Of a stretch of 64,000 nucleotides of DNA, positions 47,975 to 58,727 are shown in pieces. Both the position numbers and the translations under genes were made by a program. This DNA comes from Lutraria lutraria (Eukaryota > Mollusca > Bivalvia > Venerida > Mactridae). The notes beneath the pieces were generated by a model that did not search any database, was not told the origin of the DNA, and saw only the letters and a program-made list of their open reading frames with translations. The stretch lies in assembly GCA_964023205.1 (NCBI GenBank), contig OZ026839.1, positions 18,134,386 through 18,198,385 of the forward strand, given 5' to 3'. Numbering within the stretch: position 1 is the stretch's first letter; each line of letters starts with the position of its first letter.

Positions 47975-48130
47975 TACTCTTGATGACTGCTTCCTGGATT
48001 CTGACCAGTACTTGTGCCGAAAGAAGGGATTGTGAAGTTTCCAGTAGGCGGAGTTCTGGTTAACTCGTGTCCTCGCTCTGCTAGTGTCTTTTCGTGATTC
48101 CCATGCATATAGTAGCGATGCACACTATTT
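47974..48130 (-). other. Coding-like segment of unknown origin
   Basis: The minus frame reads MHGNHEKTLAERGHELTRTP and continues to GTSTGQNPGSSHQE before a stop. Its GC-richer, protein-like makeup differs from the AT-rich surroundings. The longer frame to 48336 enters a family G repeat, so only this part is of interest. Family not recognised; possibly a transposon or gene fragment. Confidence 0.25.
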
Positions 48131-48267
48131 ATTGTCACTATGAATGAAACATTTGTGCGGATCACCCTTATGAATGAAATTTTTGTGCAGATGAATACTG
48201 AATTATTAAACTCTATAGTTTTACAGTTTGAAAAGCCAAAACAATGTAATAATTCAAAATGAACACT

Positions 48268-48735
48268 GTGAGCTTTGTCACAGAGGTGACTAATATACCC
48301 CGTAGCCGCTTTGACACTAAGATTGTGATAGTACACTATACGGCTAAGTTAGGGGACATAATTATGCAATGAGTGGATCACTGGGCATGAAAATTGTGTC
48401 TTACACATCTTCATTTTATATTGATAATATATTTCAAGTTTTAATTCAATCCCTTGAAAAATCTGGAAGTAGTTTGCTCCACAAACATTCATGAGCTAAG
48501 AATGTCATTGTACATTATATGGTTAAGTTCAAGGGCACATAACTCTGGAATGAGTGAATTGCTAGGAATGGGAATTGTGTCTTGGACATCTACACTTCAT
48601 GGTGATGACATATTTCAAGTTTCATTTCAATAGCTTAAAGAAAGTGGAAGTAGTTCCCTCCACAAACTTGTGATATTTTATGTGGACGGACGGACTAACA
48701 GAGTGACTCCAAACTTTGTTTGCGGGGGTATAATA
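48268..48735 (+). repeat. Family G repeat G3
   Basis: GAGCTTTGTCACAGAGGTGA, ATATACCCCGTAGCCGC, two body monomers with TTTCAAGTTT, GTGGACGGACGGAC and AACTTTGTTTGCGGGGGTAT ending in ATAATAA. Confidence 0.78.
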
Positions 48736-50235
48736 ATCCTGCAATTTATCCAACTTACATCAAAACTGCAATCGGTAGAGTTATACAACCAGTGGCACTA
48801 TTTTTCAACACAAATGTATGGATAAGAGGCGTCACGTTTTTGCAAGTACAATACTGGGTGAATCACTATAGAAACTCTCGCTTAGCTTTCGTTCTTTTTT
48901 ACCTTTAAGGGTGACCGTGACCTTTGAGGTTGATCTGGGTCTTTTAAAAGACATATTCCACATACTGGTTAACTTTTTTGCCAAGTATTTCCAAAATTCA
49001 CCCATAAATGACTAAGTTAATTAGTGGACACAAAAAATAGTTAACATTAAATTTTGTGGTAAGTTATTTCAAAATCTTCCAATTAATCAGAAGGGAATAG
49101 GGTCCTAATGCTAGGTTTGTTCTTCACCAGTTTCTATTAAGAGTTTCACTCTGAAGTTTCTACAAAATGTTTTAGGTTCTTAAAAGTCATTGTTTTAACT
49201 TAATTGGCAGTTATACCATGTGCTTTTGAAATATCCTCTGATGATTTTAATTTGACCCATAAATCAAAGTATACAATTACAAACACTAAGTAAAGCATTA
49301 ATATTGTAACAGTTGTAACATATCTTTAATATCATAGAACTCCTAGGTCTAGAAATCACGAAAATATACACCAATCATGTTCATCAAGGCCGTGATATAC
49401 CAATTTAAAACTGATTTTTTAAACGATGGTCTACGCAGAAATATTTTTTCTTTATGCAACATTCAATGTTATATGAATATATTGCTCTAAACTGGAGCAG
49501 CAAGCCCTTCAACTTACAATAAATACGTCTCGACATCTCTGTGACTGCCGTTAGCTACAGTATATTTTTTTATATCGTTCGTGATTTTATACCCACATCA
49601 GTGTTTATCAAAAGAAAATCAACTATGCAATCACATACCACCGACAAATTATTCAATGGATGGATACCTTAGACACTACAACTCATGATTTGACGAAATC
49701 CTCTCAACCAGCTAAGCGGCCATATTGATTTACGTAAAATCCATTTATATCCCGTTCCATTCCAGAAAGGTAAGTCTCGAATGTTTGGAAACCTTCTCGG
49801 CCGTGGAGAAACTGAATTGTCAAATCTTGAATCAAGAACGCACCATTTGACAAGAAAATAATAATTTGGCACTCACTTTTAGTGATAAATAAGCAAAAAT
49901 AATCCAGCATCCCAGTTTGTTTGACAGGGGTGGTATACATTTTACAAATTTCAATCCTTCAGACGAAATTTATTTCCTGCGCGAAGCCAATTATATAGTA
50001 ATAAAATTTCGTTTAAATTTCTTTCTGGTTCTTTGCGCGCAGTGAAGTTGAAGCGCTATTTATAGACTGGATTGGGAAAACCATGTCAGTACTCATCTAA
50101 ATATATAGGGGATTATTCACTTAATCCAGGGTGGAGAAGATACTTAGGCCATACCAAATCATTTTTTCGTTTAGCATCCACCCTAAGTTTGAAAACCTAT
50201 CTAGCTATCCTGAGAAAAAAAACGAGGCTCTTGAA
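48736..50235. other. Largely single-copy intron stretch
   Basis: No modular repeat. A minus-strand TATA-like CTATAAATAG lies at 50056-50065, with an unrecognised 78-codon minus frame beginning MYTTPVKQTGMLDYFCLF at 49940. A plus-strand GTAAGT follows CCATTCCAGAAAG near 49770. Whether any of this is transcribed is unknown. Confidence 0.25.
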
Positions 50236-51402
50236 AAACAAGAGGGCCAAGATGGCCCTATATCGCTCACATGAAATCACTGTTCACTCATTAAAACATT
50301 GTTTTGAACCGGTGACCTAGTTTTTGACCCCAGACGACCTATATTCGAATTTGTCTTACATATCATTAAGACAAACAGTCTGACTAGGTTTGGTGAAGAT
50401 ACGATCAAAATTTGACATCTACAGTGTTAATAAGGTTTTCCTAAGATTTGACCTTGTGACCTGGTTTTTGACCCTAGGTGACCCATATTTGAACTTGTCC
50501 TTAATATTATTAAGACAAACAATCTGACAAGGTTTGGCCAAGATCCAATCAAAACCATGACATTTAGAGCTTTTACAAGATTTTTACCTAAGATTTGACC
50601 TTGTGACCCAGTTTTTGAACCCGGCTGACCCATGTTCATCCTTGACCCACATATCATTGAGGCAAACATTTTGACATGGTTTGGTGAAGATCCAATTAAA
50701 ACTGTGACATCTACAGTGTTAACAAAGTTTTCCTAAGATTTGACCTGGTGACCTAGTTATTGACCCCAGATGACCCATATTTATACTTGAACGTTATATC
50801 ATTAAAACAAACGATTTGACAAAGTTTGGTGAAGATCCAATAATAACTGTGAAATCTACAGTGTTAACATGGTTTTTCATAAGATTTGACCTAGCGACCT
50901 AGTTTTTGACCCAAGATGACCCATGTTCGAACTCGTCCAAGATATTATGAAGACAAACATTCTGACAAGGTTTCATGATCATCCAATCAAAACAGTGACT
51001 TCTAGAGTGTTCACAAGGTTTTCCAGCAATTTGCCCTAGTGACCTAATTTTAGTACAGAAATGACCCATTATCAAACTTGACCTACATATTATTAAAATA
51101 AACATTCTGACAAAGTTTCATGAAGATAAAGTCAAAACAGTGATTTCTAAAGTGTTCACAAGGTTTTCCCTTATTTGGCCCTGTTGACCTAGTTTTTTAC
51201 CCCAAATGGCCCAATATCGAACTCGTCCGAGATTTTGTTGATATTAACGTTCTGACCCAGTTTTGTTAAAATTGAGCCAAAAATGTGGCCCCTAGTGTGG
51301 TTACAACAAAAAGTTTGACGACGCACGACGCACACCGCACGACGCCGGACGGAGAGTGATCCTAATAGCTCACTTTGGCACTTTGTGACATGTGAGCTAA
51401 AA
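50236..51402 (+). repeat. Family C modular repeat C5
   Basis: Complete: head ACAAGAGGGCCAAGATGGCC with GCTCACATGAAATCACTG; eight monomers; GACGCACACCGCACGACGCC; foot hairpin CACTTTGGCACTTTGTGACA then TGTGAGCTAAAAA. Monomer order and private variants match C1 (1-1202). Confidence 0.9.
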
Positions 51403-51932
51403 ACAAGAGGGCCATGATGGCCCTATATCGCTCACCAGATAAAAAGACTCTTAGAGAAAATTATCATGAGCCTTTGTAAAATTAAGTGACTAATTTTCAC
51501 CATGGGGCCATACTTTTTAAACAGACTTGGTGGAGGTCCGCTAGTCAATGCTACATACCAAATATCTAAGCTCTAGGTCTCGTGGTTTCGGATAAGAAGA
51601 TTTTTTCAATTTTCCTAAAAAGATTACAGTAAACCCCAGGGCAGGGCCAATTTTGACCCCTGGGCAATAATTTGAACAAACTTGTTAGAGGTCCACTAGA
51701 TAATGCTACATACAAAATATCTAGGCTCTAGGCATTGTGGTTTCGGCCAAGAAGATTTTTTAAATTTTCCTATACAAGCCTTTATGAATCAAGTGACCCC
51801 TGGGGCGGGGCCAATTTTGACCCTAGGGCAATAATTCGAACAATCTTAGGAGAGGTCCACTAGGCAATGCTACACACCAAATATCAAAGCTCTAGGTCCT
51901 CTGGATTTTGAGAAGAATTTTAAAGATTTTCC

Positions 51933-54369
51933 AAAACAAGAGGGCCACATTGGCCCTATATCGCTCACCTGAGAACAAAGGCCAATAATCAATGACCAGG
52001 TAATATAGTTTCCATCTCGTAAAACTCATTTTTACGTAGATTTTGAGATCAAAACCAACTAGAACTATCACTAAAGGTGATGAATACCCCCAGATGCGGC
52101 CTTGACACAGTTATTGTTACATTTTACAGACGGAAATATAATGCATTTTCATTTTTTAATACCTGCAAATTGTTGCTTAGATATATCCTGACCAGTTTCT
52201 AAATATACATTATATAAAAAATAACAAAGGGCCATAACTCATTAAAATTTACTTGGACAAAACCTATTGTGGACATGCACAACTTGGCAAACTACTTATC
52301 ACTTCTAAGATGTTTCACTGAATTCCTGCATGTAGTTGCTGAGAAATGGTATGGGCAAAATTAACCTAATTGTATAAAACAAAGGGCCATAACTCAGAGA
52401 AAATTAATCCAAACAAAACCTGGTTATGGCATGCACAACTTGGCTGTTTATAACTTCCGAGAAATTTCATTGAATTCCTATGAGTAGTTATTGAGATATT
52501 GTATATACACTGTATAAAAAACAACAAAGGGCCATAACTCAGTGAAAATTTAACAAACCAAGACATGTTTAATGCATGCACAACTAGGCTAACTACTTAT
52601 CACTTCTGAGAAGTTTTATAGAATTTCTGGCAGTAGTCAACGAGAAATAGTCAGGACAAAATTTGCCTATTGTATACACTGTAGAAAAAAACTAAGGGCT
52701 ATAACTCAGTTAAAATTAATCCGAACGAAAATTGCTTTTAGCATGCACATCTAGGCTTACTACTGATCACTTCTGTGAAGTTTCATTGAGATCCTGTGAG
52801 TAGTTGCTGAGAAATTGTACGGACAAAATTTGCCTATTGTATATACTGTATAAAAACAACAAAGGGGTATAACTCAGTGATAATTAATCCGAACGAAAAT
52901 TGCTTTAACCATGCACAACTAGGCTTACTACTGATCACTTCTGTGAAGTTTCATTGAGATCCTGTAAGTAATTGCTGAGAAATTGTCCGGACAAAATTTG
53001 CCTATTGTATATACTGTATAAAACAACAAAGGGGTATAACTCAGTGATAATTAATCCGAACGAAAATTGCTTTAACCATGCACAACTAGGCTTACTACTG
53101 ATCACTTCTGTGAAGTTTCATTGAGATCCTGTAAGTAATTGCTGAGAAATTGTCCGGACAAAATTTGCCTATTGTATATACTGTATAAAAACAACAAAGG
53201 GGTATAACTCAGTGAAAATTAATCCGAACGAAAAATGCTTTCAGCTAGCACAACTAGGCTTACTACTGATCACTTCTGTGAAGTTTCATTGAGATCCTGT
53301 GAGTAATTGCTGAGAAATTGTCCGGACAAAATTTGCCTATTGTATATACTGTATAAAAACAACAAAGGGGTATAACTCAGTGAAAATTAATCCGAACAAA
53401 AAATGCTTTAAGCTAGCACAACTAGGCTTACTACTGATCACTTCTGTGAAGTTTCATTGAAATCCTGTAAGTAGTTGCTGAGAAATTCTCCGGACAAATT
53501 GTGTCTACAGACGCACGGACCGACCGACCGACCGACCGCCCGACCGACCGACCGGCCGACCGCCCGACCGTCAAGCGTGAATCCAATATAGCCCCCATAT
53601 ATTTCATATCTGGGGGTATAACAATGAAGGTATAATACTGTTAAACAAGCTAAAACGTAGCAAATTTTCTAATCCAAGGGTCCATAACTCTTGAAGTTGT
53701 GGTTCGATTCCACCCATAACTTAACTTGTCCAAAACCATAAGGTCATACACATTCATTGTAAATATGATTAGGATCGGTGAATAAATGAAGGCGCTAGAG
53801 TGTTAACAAGCTAAAATATAGCAAATTTTCAAAATCAAGGGCCCATAACTCTTGAAGTTTGGGTCCGATTCCGTCCATAATCGAACTTGTCCAAGATCTT
53901 TTGGTTATACACATTTACTGAAAATATGATTAGGATTGGTGAATAAATGAATGCGCTAGAGTGTAAACAAACTCAAATATAGCAAATTTTCTAAGTCAAG
54001 GGCCCATAACTCTTGAAGTTTTAGTCCGATATTGCCCATAATCAAACTTGTCCAAGATCTTTTGGTTATACACATTTACTGAAAATATGATTAGGATTGG
54101 TGAATAAATTAAGGCGCTAGAGTGTAAACAAGCTAAATATAGCAAATTTTGTAATTCAAGGGCCCATAACTCTAGAAGTTATTATCAGATTTTGCCCATA
54201 ATCGAACTTAGCCGAGACATTGTGGCCATATACATTGTGAGCAAGTTTAATCAATATTCGTAAAGAGCTGCGGTTGCTAGAGTGTAAACAAACTAATTGT
54301 GGACGTACGCCGGACGCCGGACATTCACCGATCCTAAAAGCTCACCTGATGAATCAGGTGAGCTAAAAA
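51933..54369 (+). repeat. Family B modular repeat B5, nested in A11 and hosting D2
   Basis: Head AACAAGAGGGCCACATTGGC and lead-in, broken at AAAACCAAC|AATGAAGG by D2, then four monomers and a perfect foot GCTCACCTGA TGAA TCAGGTGAGC. Confidence 0.9.
52060..53620 (+). repeat. Family D modular repeat D2, nested in B5
   Basis: Same head, body and foot as D1. The (CGAC)n segment is longer and mixed with CGCC and CGGC. It ends ATATCTGGGGGTATA, followed by resumed B5 ACAATGAAGG. Confidence 0.92.
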
Positions 54370-54581
54370 TCCTTCTGCATGGAATGGAATTCTTTGAACA
54401 ACTTTAGTAGAGCTTTAAGCAAGGAACACACCTGTGAAGTTTTGTTGAAATTGATCCAGTGGTTTAGGAGGAGATGCTGTTTAAAGAAATTGTTGACGAC
54501 GGACGATGGATGATGGACGATAACGGACAAAGCTTGATCCGAAAAACTCACCTTGGCACTCTGTGCCAGGTGAGCTAAAAA

Positions 54582-54813
54582 CAAAGGGCCATAACTCAGT
54601 GAAAATTAACCCAAACAAAAAATGGTTAAAGCATGCACAACTAGGCTTACTACTTATCACTTCTATTAAGTTTCATTGAAATCCTGTCAGTAGTTGCTGA
54701 GAAATTGTCCGGACAAATTGTGTCTACAGACACACGGACTGACCGCCCGACCGACCAACCGTCAAGCGTGAATCCAATATAGCCCCCATATATTTCATAT
54801 CTGGGGGTATAAT
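54582..54813 (+). repeat. Family D tail D3 beside exon A
   Basis: One monomer (ACAAAGGGCCATAACTCAGT through GAGAAATTGTCCGG), GACTGACCGCCCGACCGACC and foot ATCTGGGGGTATAATA. It ends about 44 nt from the exon A donor. Its missing upstream part is not found at the left edge of C5/A11. Confidence 0.85.
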
Positions 54814-54857
54814 AATACAATGCAGCAACCATTGATGCATAAGGAGATAATACTTAC

Positions 54858-55152
54858 CAACCACCATGAGAGTAAAATCAAATCCTTTCTTCACACTTTT
54901 TCTATAAACTTGATTAGGTAAGTTTGCAAATCCAACATAGCCATCTAATTCTTTAGTGCTGTCACCGTATTTTTTGTCCCGTTCTTTCTCACGATCATTC
55001 TCCATGTTCCTTACTGGCTCTCTTACTGGTTCTCGACTTCTCTCACTCCGTTCAGGTCGATCTGACGTAAACCGTGTATTTGGGTCAAATTTAGGAGTAG
55101 GAGCAGGTAACTCTGTTGCTTTGAAGAAAGCTTCACGTTTAGCAGCACTCAA
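54858..55152 (-). CDS. SEPTIN7: Septin-7 coding exon A (N-terminal region, 5'-most exon found)
   Basis: 98 codons plus one base, entered in phase 0 after a TTTTCAG acceptor at 55153-55159 and left through a GTAAGTA donor starting at 54857. Residues 1-68 form a low-complexity, Arg/Glu/Pro-rich stretch containing [16 protein letters not shown], probably disordered and longer than the N terminus I know for human SEPT7. Residues 70-98 begin the conserved fold with [20 protein letters not shown], including the polybasic lipid-binding/alpha-0 patch. The open frame runs a few codons past the acceptor (to an ATG at 55182), but the good acceptor argues that these are intronic. At least one upstream exon with the start codon should exist. 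Confidence 0.93.
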
Positions 55153-55952
55153 CTGAAAAACATGTAACATAAAAATCATCATATGATATGTTAAAGCAAA
55201 ATTATTGAATGTTCAAATGATAGTGTATTAAAAGTACATAGTACTGTAATCTGTGTAGTATCTGACAATTGATTACCAAGGTTAATACAAGATCTACAAA
55301 TCCGTTTCCCAACAAAATTATTAATTCATGGCATGCACACAAACTTATGGTAGATCCATTATAACCAGGTATTTGTTCATAACTAAATAATCAATTATTT
55401 ATAATCCACTAAAATAGAACACAAACCAAGAGATGAGTTCATCCAACAAGTGAATGTTTAAGACATGTAAACAAGAACTTGCTTGAATAACACTAACTGG
55501 TAATCCATATTAGAAGAAAGTGAAAACAAGACCAACTACATTCATTTGTCTCCTAATCTTACAGTCAGTAAAAATAGTGTAACAATGCCTACAGTTGAGG
55601 CCATTCAGAATAAAAATGTGGCAGTGACATATATGCTAGTCACTGACTTTACTTCAATATATCAGAAGATAACAAAGTGTTATAAAAACATCTGCTGGTT
55701 GAAAAATACGACTTTAAAGTGTCGGAAAACCCTCAGTAAAATATGTAGACAACTTTTATGTCCCAAAGAAATCAAAGTCCACAGAAGAAAAACTATAACG
55801 AAACGTTATAGGTAGACAAATTACAAGAAGCATTGGTTTATGTTTTTTTTTGTATGAAGTTGCTTTTTTCATAAAGGATATTGACTGCATGTTTTATTCA
55901 ATCCTCCATTATGGAGAGTATAACATATTTACATGTTATGAATCAAACACAT
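55153..55952. other. Upstream intron next to exon A
   Basis: No recognised repeat. A plus frame at 55546-55815 (basic, MPTVEAIQNKNVAVTYMLVT) matches nothing I know. No second septin exon recognised. Confidence 0.4.
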
Positions 55953-56290
55953 ACAGTATAACCCCTGAAAACCGGACTCCCTGAAAACCGGAATTCTCTG
56001 AATATCGGACGATTTTTCAAGTTCCATTTTTTTCTCGTCTATAATCAATGCAAAAAGTTCTCTGGATACCGGAACCTCAGAATTCCGGATACCGGACCGT
56101 AAATGGATATCAAACTATATTTTACCCCTGAATACTGGACGCGCATATTTTCAAGTTGTATATTTGGACTGACAAGTGTCATTTTCCTTTGTTTACCGAT
56201 TAGCGGTGGCGCATGTAATTAGTACAGGTGTGAAAAACACATTTGGGTGTTGAAGTTGAACAATAAGGTAGAATCAATAAAGATCGTAAT
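55953..56290 (+). mobile_element. pogo/Tigger-like MITE fragment
   Basis: Starts CAGTATAACCCCTGAAAACC with repeated CTGAAAACCGGA, GGATACCGGA and CTGAATACTGGAC blocks. The GCGCATATTTTCA block is shared with the copy at 40078-40410. The right end is unclear. Confidence 0.5.
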
Positions 56291-57289
56291 TATGCAGTTA
56301 TAACATGATGGCCGCGTAGTTTGATCTATTGTTGTAAAGGCAAGTATCAAAACATAACTAGCCAGTGATAACAAACTGATGACAAACAATAAAATATCAA
56401 TAAGTGGAACTTGTACTTAAAAGTGCAATTAGCACATATAATCTGTTTATTTATGAACCTTTTTAATCACTGGAAATGACCAATAAAATTATGATATCTT
56501 TATTGAGTAATGTTGAAACATTATTTTAATATTTTTTTGGTCATTTCATTTCAGCTTTCGCTACATAAACATCTCATTATCATTACACTTGATAGTAAGA
56601 GTCACATTTACTGATCTATTTAATGAAGTAACCACTATCATGTAACAACACAACTATTATTTGATAAATGAATTTAACATTTACTTGGTCTGATTTGGTT
56701 ATGTAATCCAAAACCAAGCAGTACAAATATTGGAGAACAACAATTCTTCAATAAGGTCAGCCAAAAACCAGACACTTATATGTGAATGGCCTAACAGGAA
56801 AATAATGAGATAATTATTTGAAAGTGATACATACAGTAGCTTGCACTGACAGGGTAGAATTTCAGTTGAAAACTTTGAGGCTATTACATGTTCACTTATA
56901 TTGTCTGTTGGTATATTATTGATTCAGGGATGTCCAATTTGGCAACCATGTTTGAGGTCAGGACAAGTTGAATCTACATCAAGGCAAGTGAAAATATTCC
57001 AAAATGCAGAATAAAATTGAAATTTGGAACAAAACCACATTATTGTTTTACTATTAAACAGTATTTTATACTGCTTAATAATAATCTAAATCCAGAGAAC
57101 ATTTCGAGGGTTCAGAGCAACAGTGTCATTACTCATATTGATATAAGAACAAGTTACAACAGTGTTGCACTGAGCCCTCATAATTTTGTTTAGTGTTTTA
57201 TCAATTAGTTAAGTTTGGGCAAGTTCATAGTTGGATTTGTGTTTGTTTAATATAGAGTTTTACACCCCTTTTCAACAGTCAACAATTTT
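56291..57289. other. Upstream sequence without recognised element
   Basis: AT-rich; no exon, repeat family or structured element recognised. Confidence 0.5.
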
Positions 57290-57408
57290 ACCAACTTTCT
57301 CACTTAAAGAGATATGGTCAGTAGTGGGGCTCAAACTCACGACCTCTATCAGTGAGAGGTTACAGTGATTTGAAGTCAGTGACCTTAACCACTCGACCAT
57401 GGAGGCAG
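57290..57408 (-). mobile_element. tRNA-derived SINE head
   Basis: Minus strand: CTCCATGGTCGAGTGGTTAA (box A, Leu/Ser-like), then TGACTTCAAATCACTG, an extended arm, GTGAGTTTGAGCCCCACTAC (box B) and TTTAAGTGAGAAAGTTGG. The arms pair poorly and no 3' acceptor stem closes it, so it is a SINE and not a working tRNA gene. Confidence 0.65.
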
Positions 57409-57511
57409 GTTCATAGTTGGGACAAGATGATATTTTAGTTCTTATCCCACAGGACAAATAGGTTTTAAAGTCAATATAGAGCCATGCATTCAGTAATATT
57501 CTTGTCAGCAT

Positions 57512-58030
57512 TAAAAAAAGACGGCCATGATGACATTATATACTGCCTGAAGAACCTGATGACAACTTGGTCAACAAATTAATGACTCAAAGGGCAGAAC
57601 CAATTTCATGCAGGAGAAAAATTAGATCGATCATAGCATAGAACCAATAGACAGTAATATCTAAGATGCAGACCATGTGCTTTGGCCAAGAATTTTTAAG
57701 GTTTAAAATTTCCTTACATAATATATTAACATGTTATCAACTGTTATCTGTTGTTTAACAGCCCAACCGACAGCTATGGTCATTTCAAGGTGAGAGATGA
57801 TACAGGAGAACCAGGCATTTGTAATCTTACTTCATGTTGTTTTCCTGGTTCATTTATTGTGTGACCTCTGGGGCAGGGCCAATATTTAACCCAGTGACAT
57901 CATTTGTAAAATCTTGGAAGAGGACCATCCAAGGATCATTCCTGCGAAAATTGGTTGAAATTGTTCAAAGGTTTCAGAAAGTAATCCCTATAGCTCTAAG
58001 AGTAATCAAAGAACTGAAAGTACTGTCAGA
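57512..58030 (+). repeat. Degenerate family A copy A12
   Basis: GACGGCCATGATGACATTAT (head), GACCTCTGGGGCAGGGCCAA (monomer) and GAAATTGTTCAAAGGTTTC remain recognisable amid many changes. The foot is lost. Probably the oldest copy in the window. Confidence 0.5.
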
Positions 58031-58727
58031 AATGAAGTTAAATCCATTCTAAACAAGAGGGCCACATTGGCCCTTTATCGCTCACCTGAGAACAAAGGCC
58101 AATAATCAATGACCAGGTAATATAGTTTCCATCTCGTAAAACTCATTTTTACATAGATTTTGAGATCAAAACCAACAATGAAGGTTCAGTACGGTTTGGG
58201 TGATTTGTCAGATTTTCGCAAATCGCCACGGAATTAAAATCGCGCTAAGCCACAGGTAGATCGCTTCAACGCGGCGATTTGAATTTTGGCCGTCGCGTTC
58301 AGAGGGACGATGATCGACAGTGACCGTCACCACTGAAGGGCAATAATTCGCGGTGGATTGCGGGGACGATCGCTCAACCCGGTGATACGCGATGTCGCCT
58401 CTTAAGTTTACTCAAAACTTACAAATTTCTTGTAAATAACATTGTTATTCACACATTATTTAATTGCGCTTTTGTGAACAAATTGCTACCTGATATGTGT
58501 GAAAAATTAGCGTTGACATAAATTATAATCAACAAGTGTTGAGAACTTAAAAGTAGTTGATGAGCTTTAATTAATCTGTCAGCTTTCGTATATTATTGCG
58601 CGAAATAATATTACATGTAAACATTGGACTGGTTTTATTGATTAGAGCATCAAGCTACATAGGTAAAATGAGAGACTGCGACTTGGTCTAAATTCTCGCC
58701 CTGGTACTCGATATATAAAACATTAAT

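Larger units (their letters stand above)
51402..54581 (+). repeat. Family A modular repeat A11 with nested B5
   Basis: The head follows C5's foot with no spacer. About three monomers, then B5 inserted at GATTTTCC|AAAA...TCCTTC, then TGGAATGGAATTCTTTGAAC, GACGACGGACGATGGATG and the CCTTGGCACTCTGTGCCAGG foot. The first 85 bp match A1 exactly by eye. Confidence 0.87.
6826..55152 (-). other. SEPTIN7: Septin-7 gene (all identified coding exons, introns included)
   Basis: Gene-level entry. Septins are GTP-binding proteins that assemble into hetero-oligomeric filaments at the cortex, cleavage furrow and cilium base; SEPT7-type subunits are obligate members of the core oligomer. The eleven coding exons joined give 475 residues plus stop, with residue 1 set at the first base of the 54858-55152 exon. 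Visible: charged N-terminal extension 1-68; basic patch [10 protein letters not shown] 81-90; P-loop GESGLGKST 99-107; switch-I Thr132; DTPG 155-158; AKAD 236-239; septin-unique element with GRQYPWG 306-312; coiled coil about 375-464; basic tail KKQKKGLF. The GTPase region matches vertebrate SEPT7 closely, and the ending resembles its KKGKIF end. Phase is kept at every junction. Introns in transcription order: 19294, 3837, 205, 3385, 4323, 395, 416, 741, 1322 and 12981 bp. The first coding exon and start codon are not identified. Confidence 0.96.

Noticed and set aside
48131..48336. Upper half of the 120-codon minus frame as coding
   Set aside because: It runs into a family G repeat and looks like chance continuation.
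50236..54369. Canonical Helitron assignment for families A-C
   Set aside because: The foot hairpin plus CTAA fits, but heads lack TC, insertion between A and T is not shown, and no Rep/helicase source was seen.
55153..55182. Septin-7 start at the ATG at 55182
   Set aside because: The stretch [10 protein letters not shown] is encoded by the polypyrimidine tract and acceptor of exon A, so it is intronic.
55546..55815. 89-codon plus frame as a gene
   Set aside because: No recognised family, no splice or promoter context, basic composition typical of A-rich sequence.
57290..57408. Functional tRNA-Leu or tRNA-Ser gene
   Set aside because: Boxes A and B are present but the anticodon stem mismatches and no acceptor stem closes; fits a SINE head.
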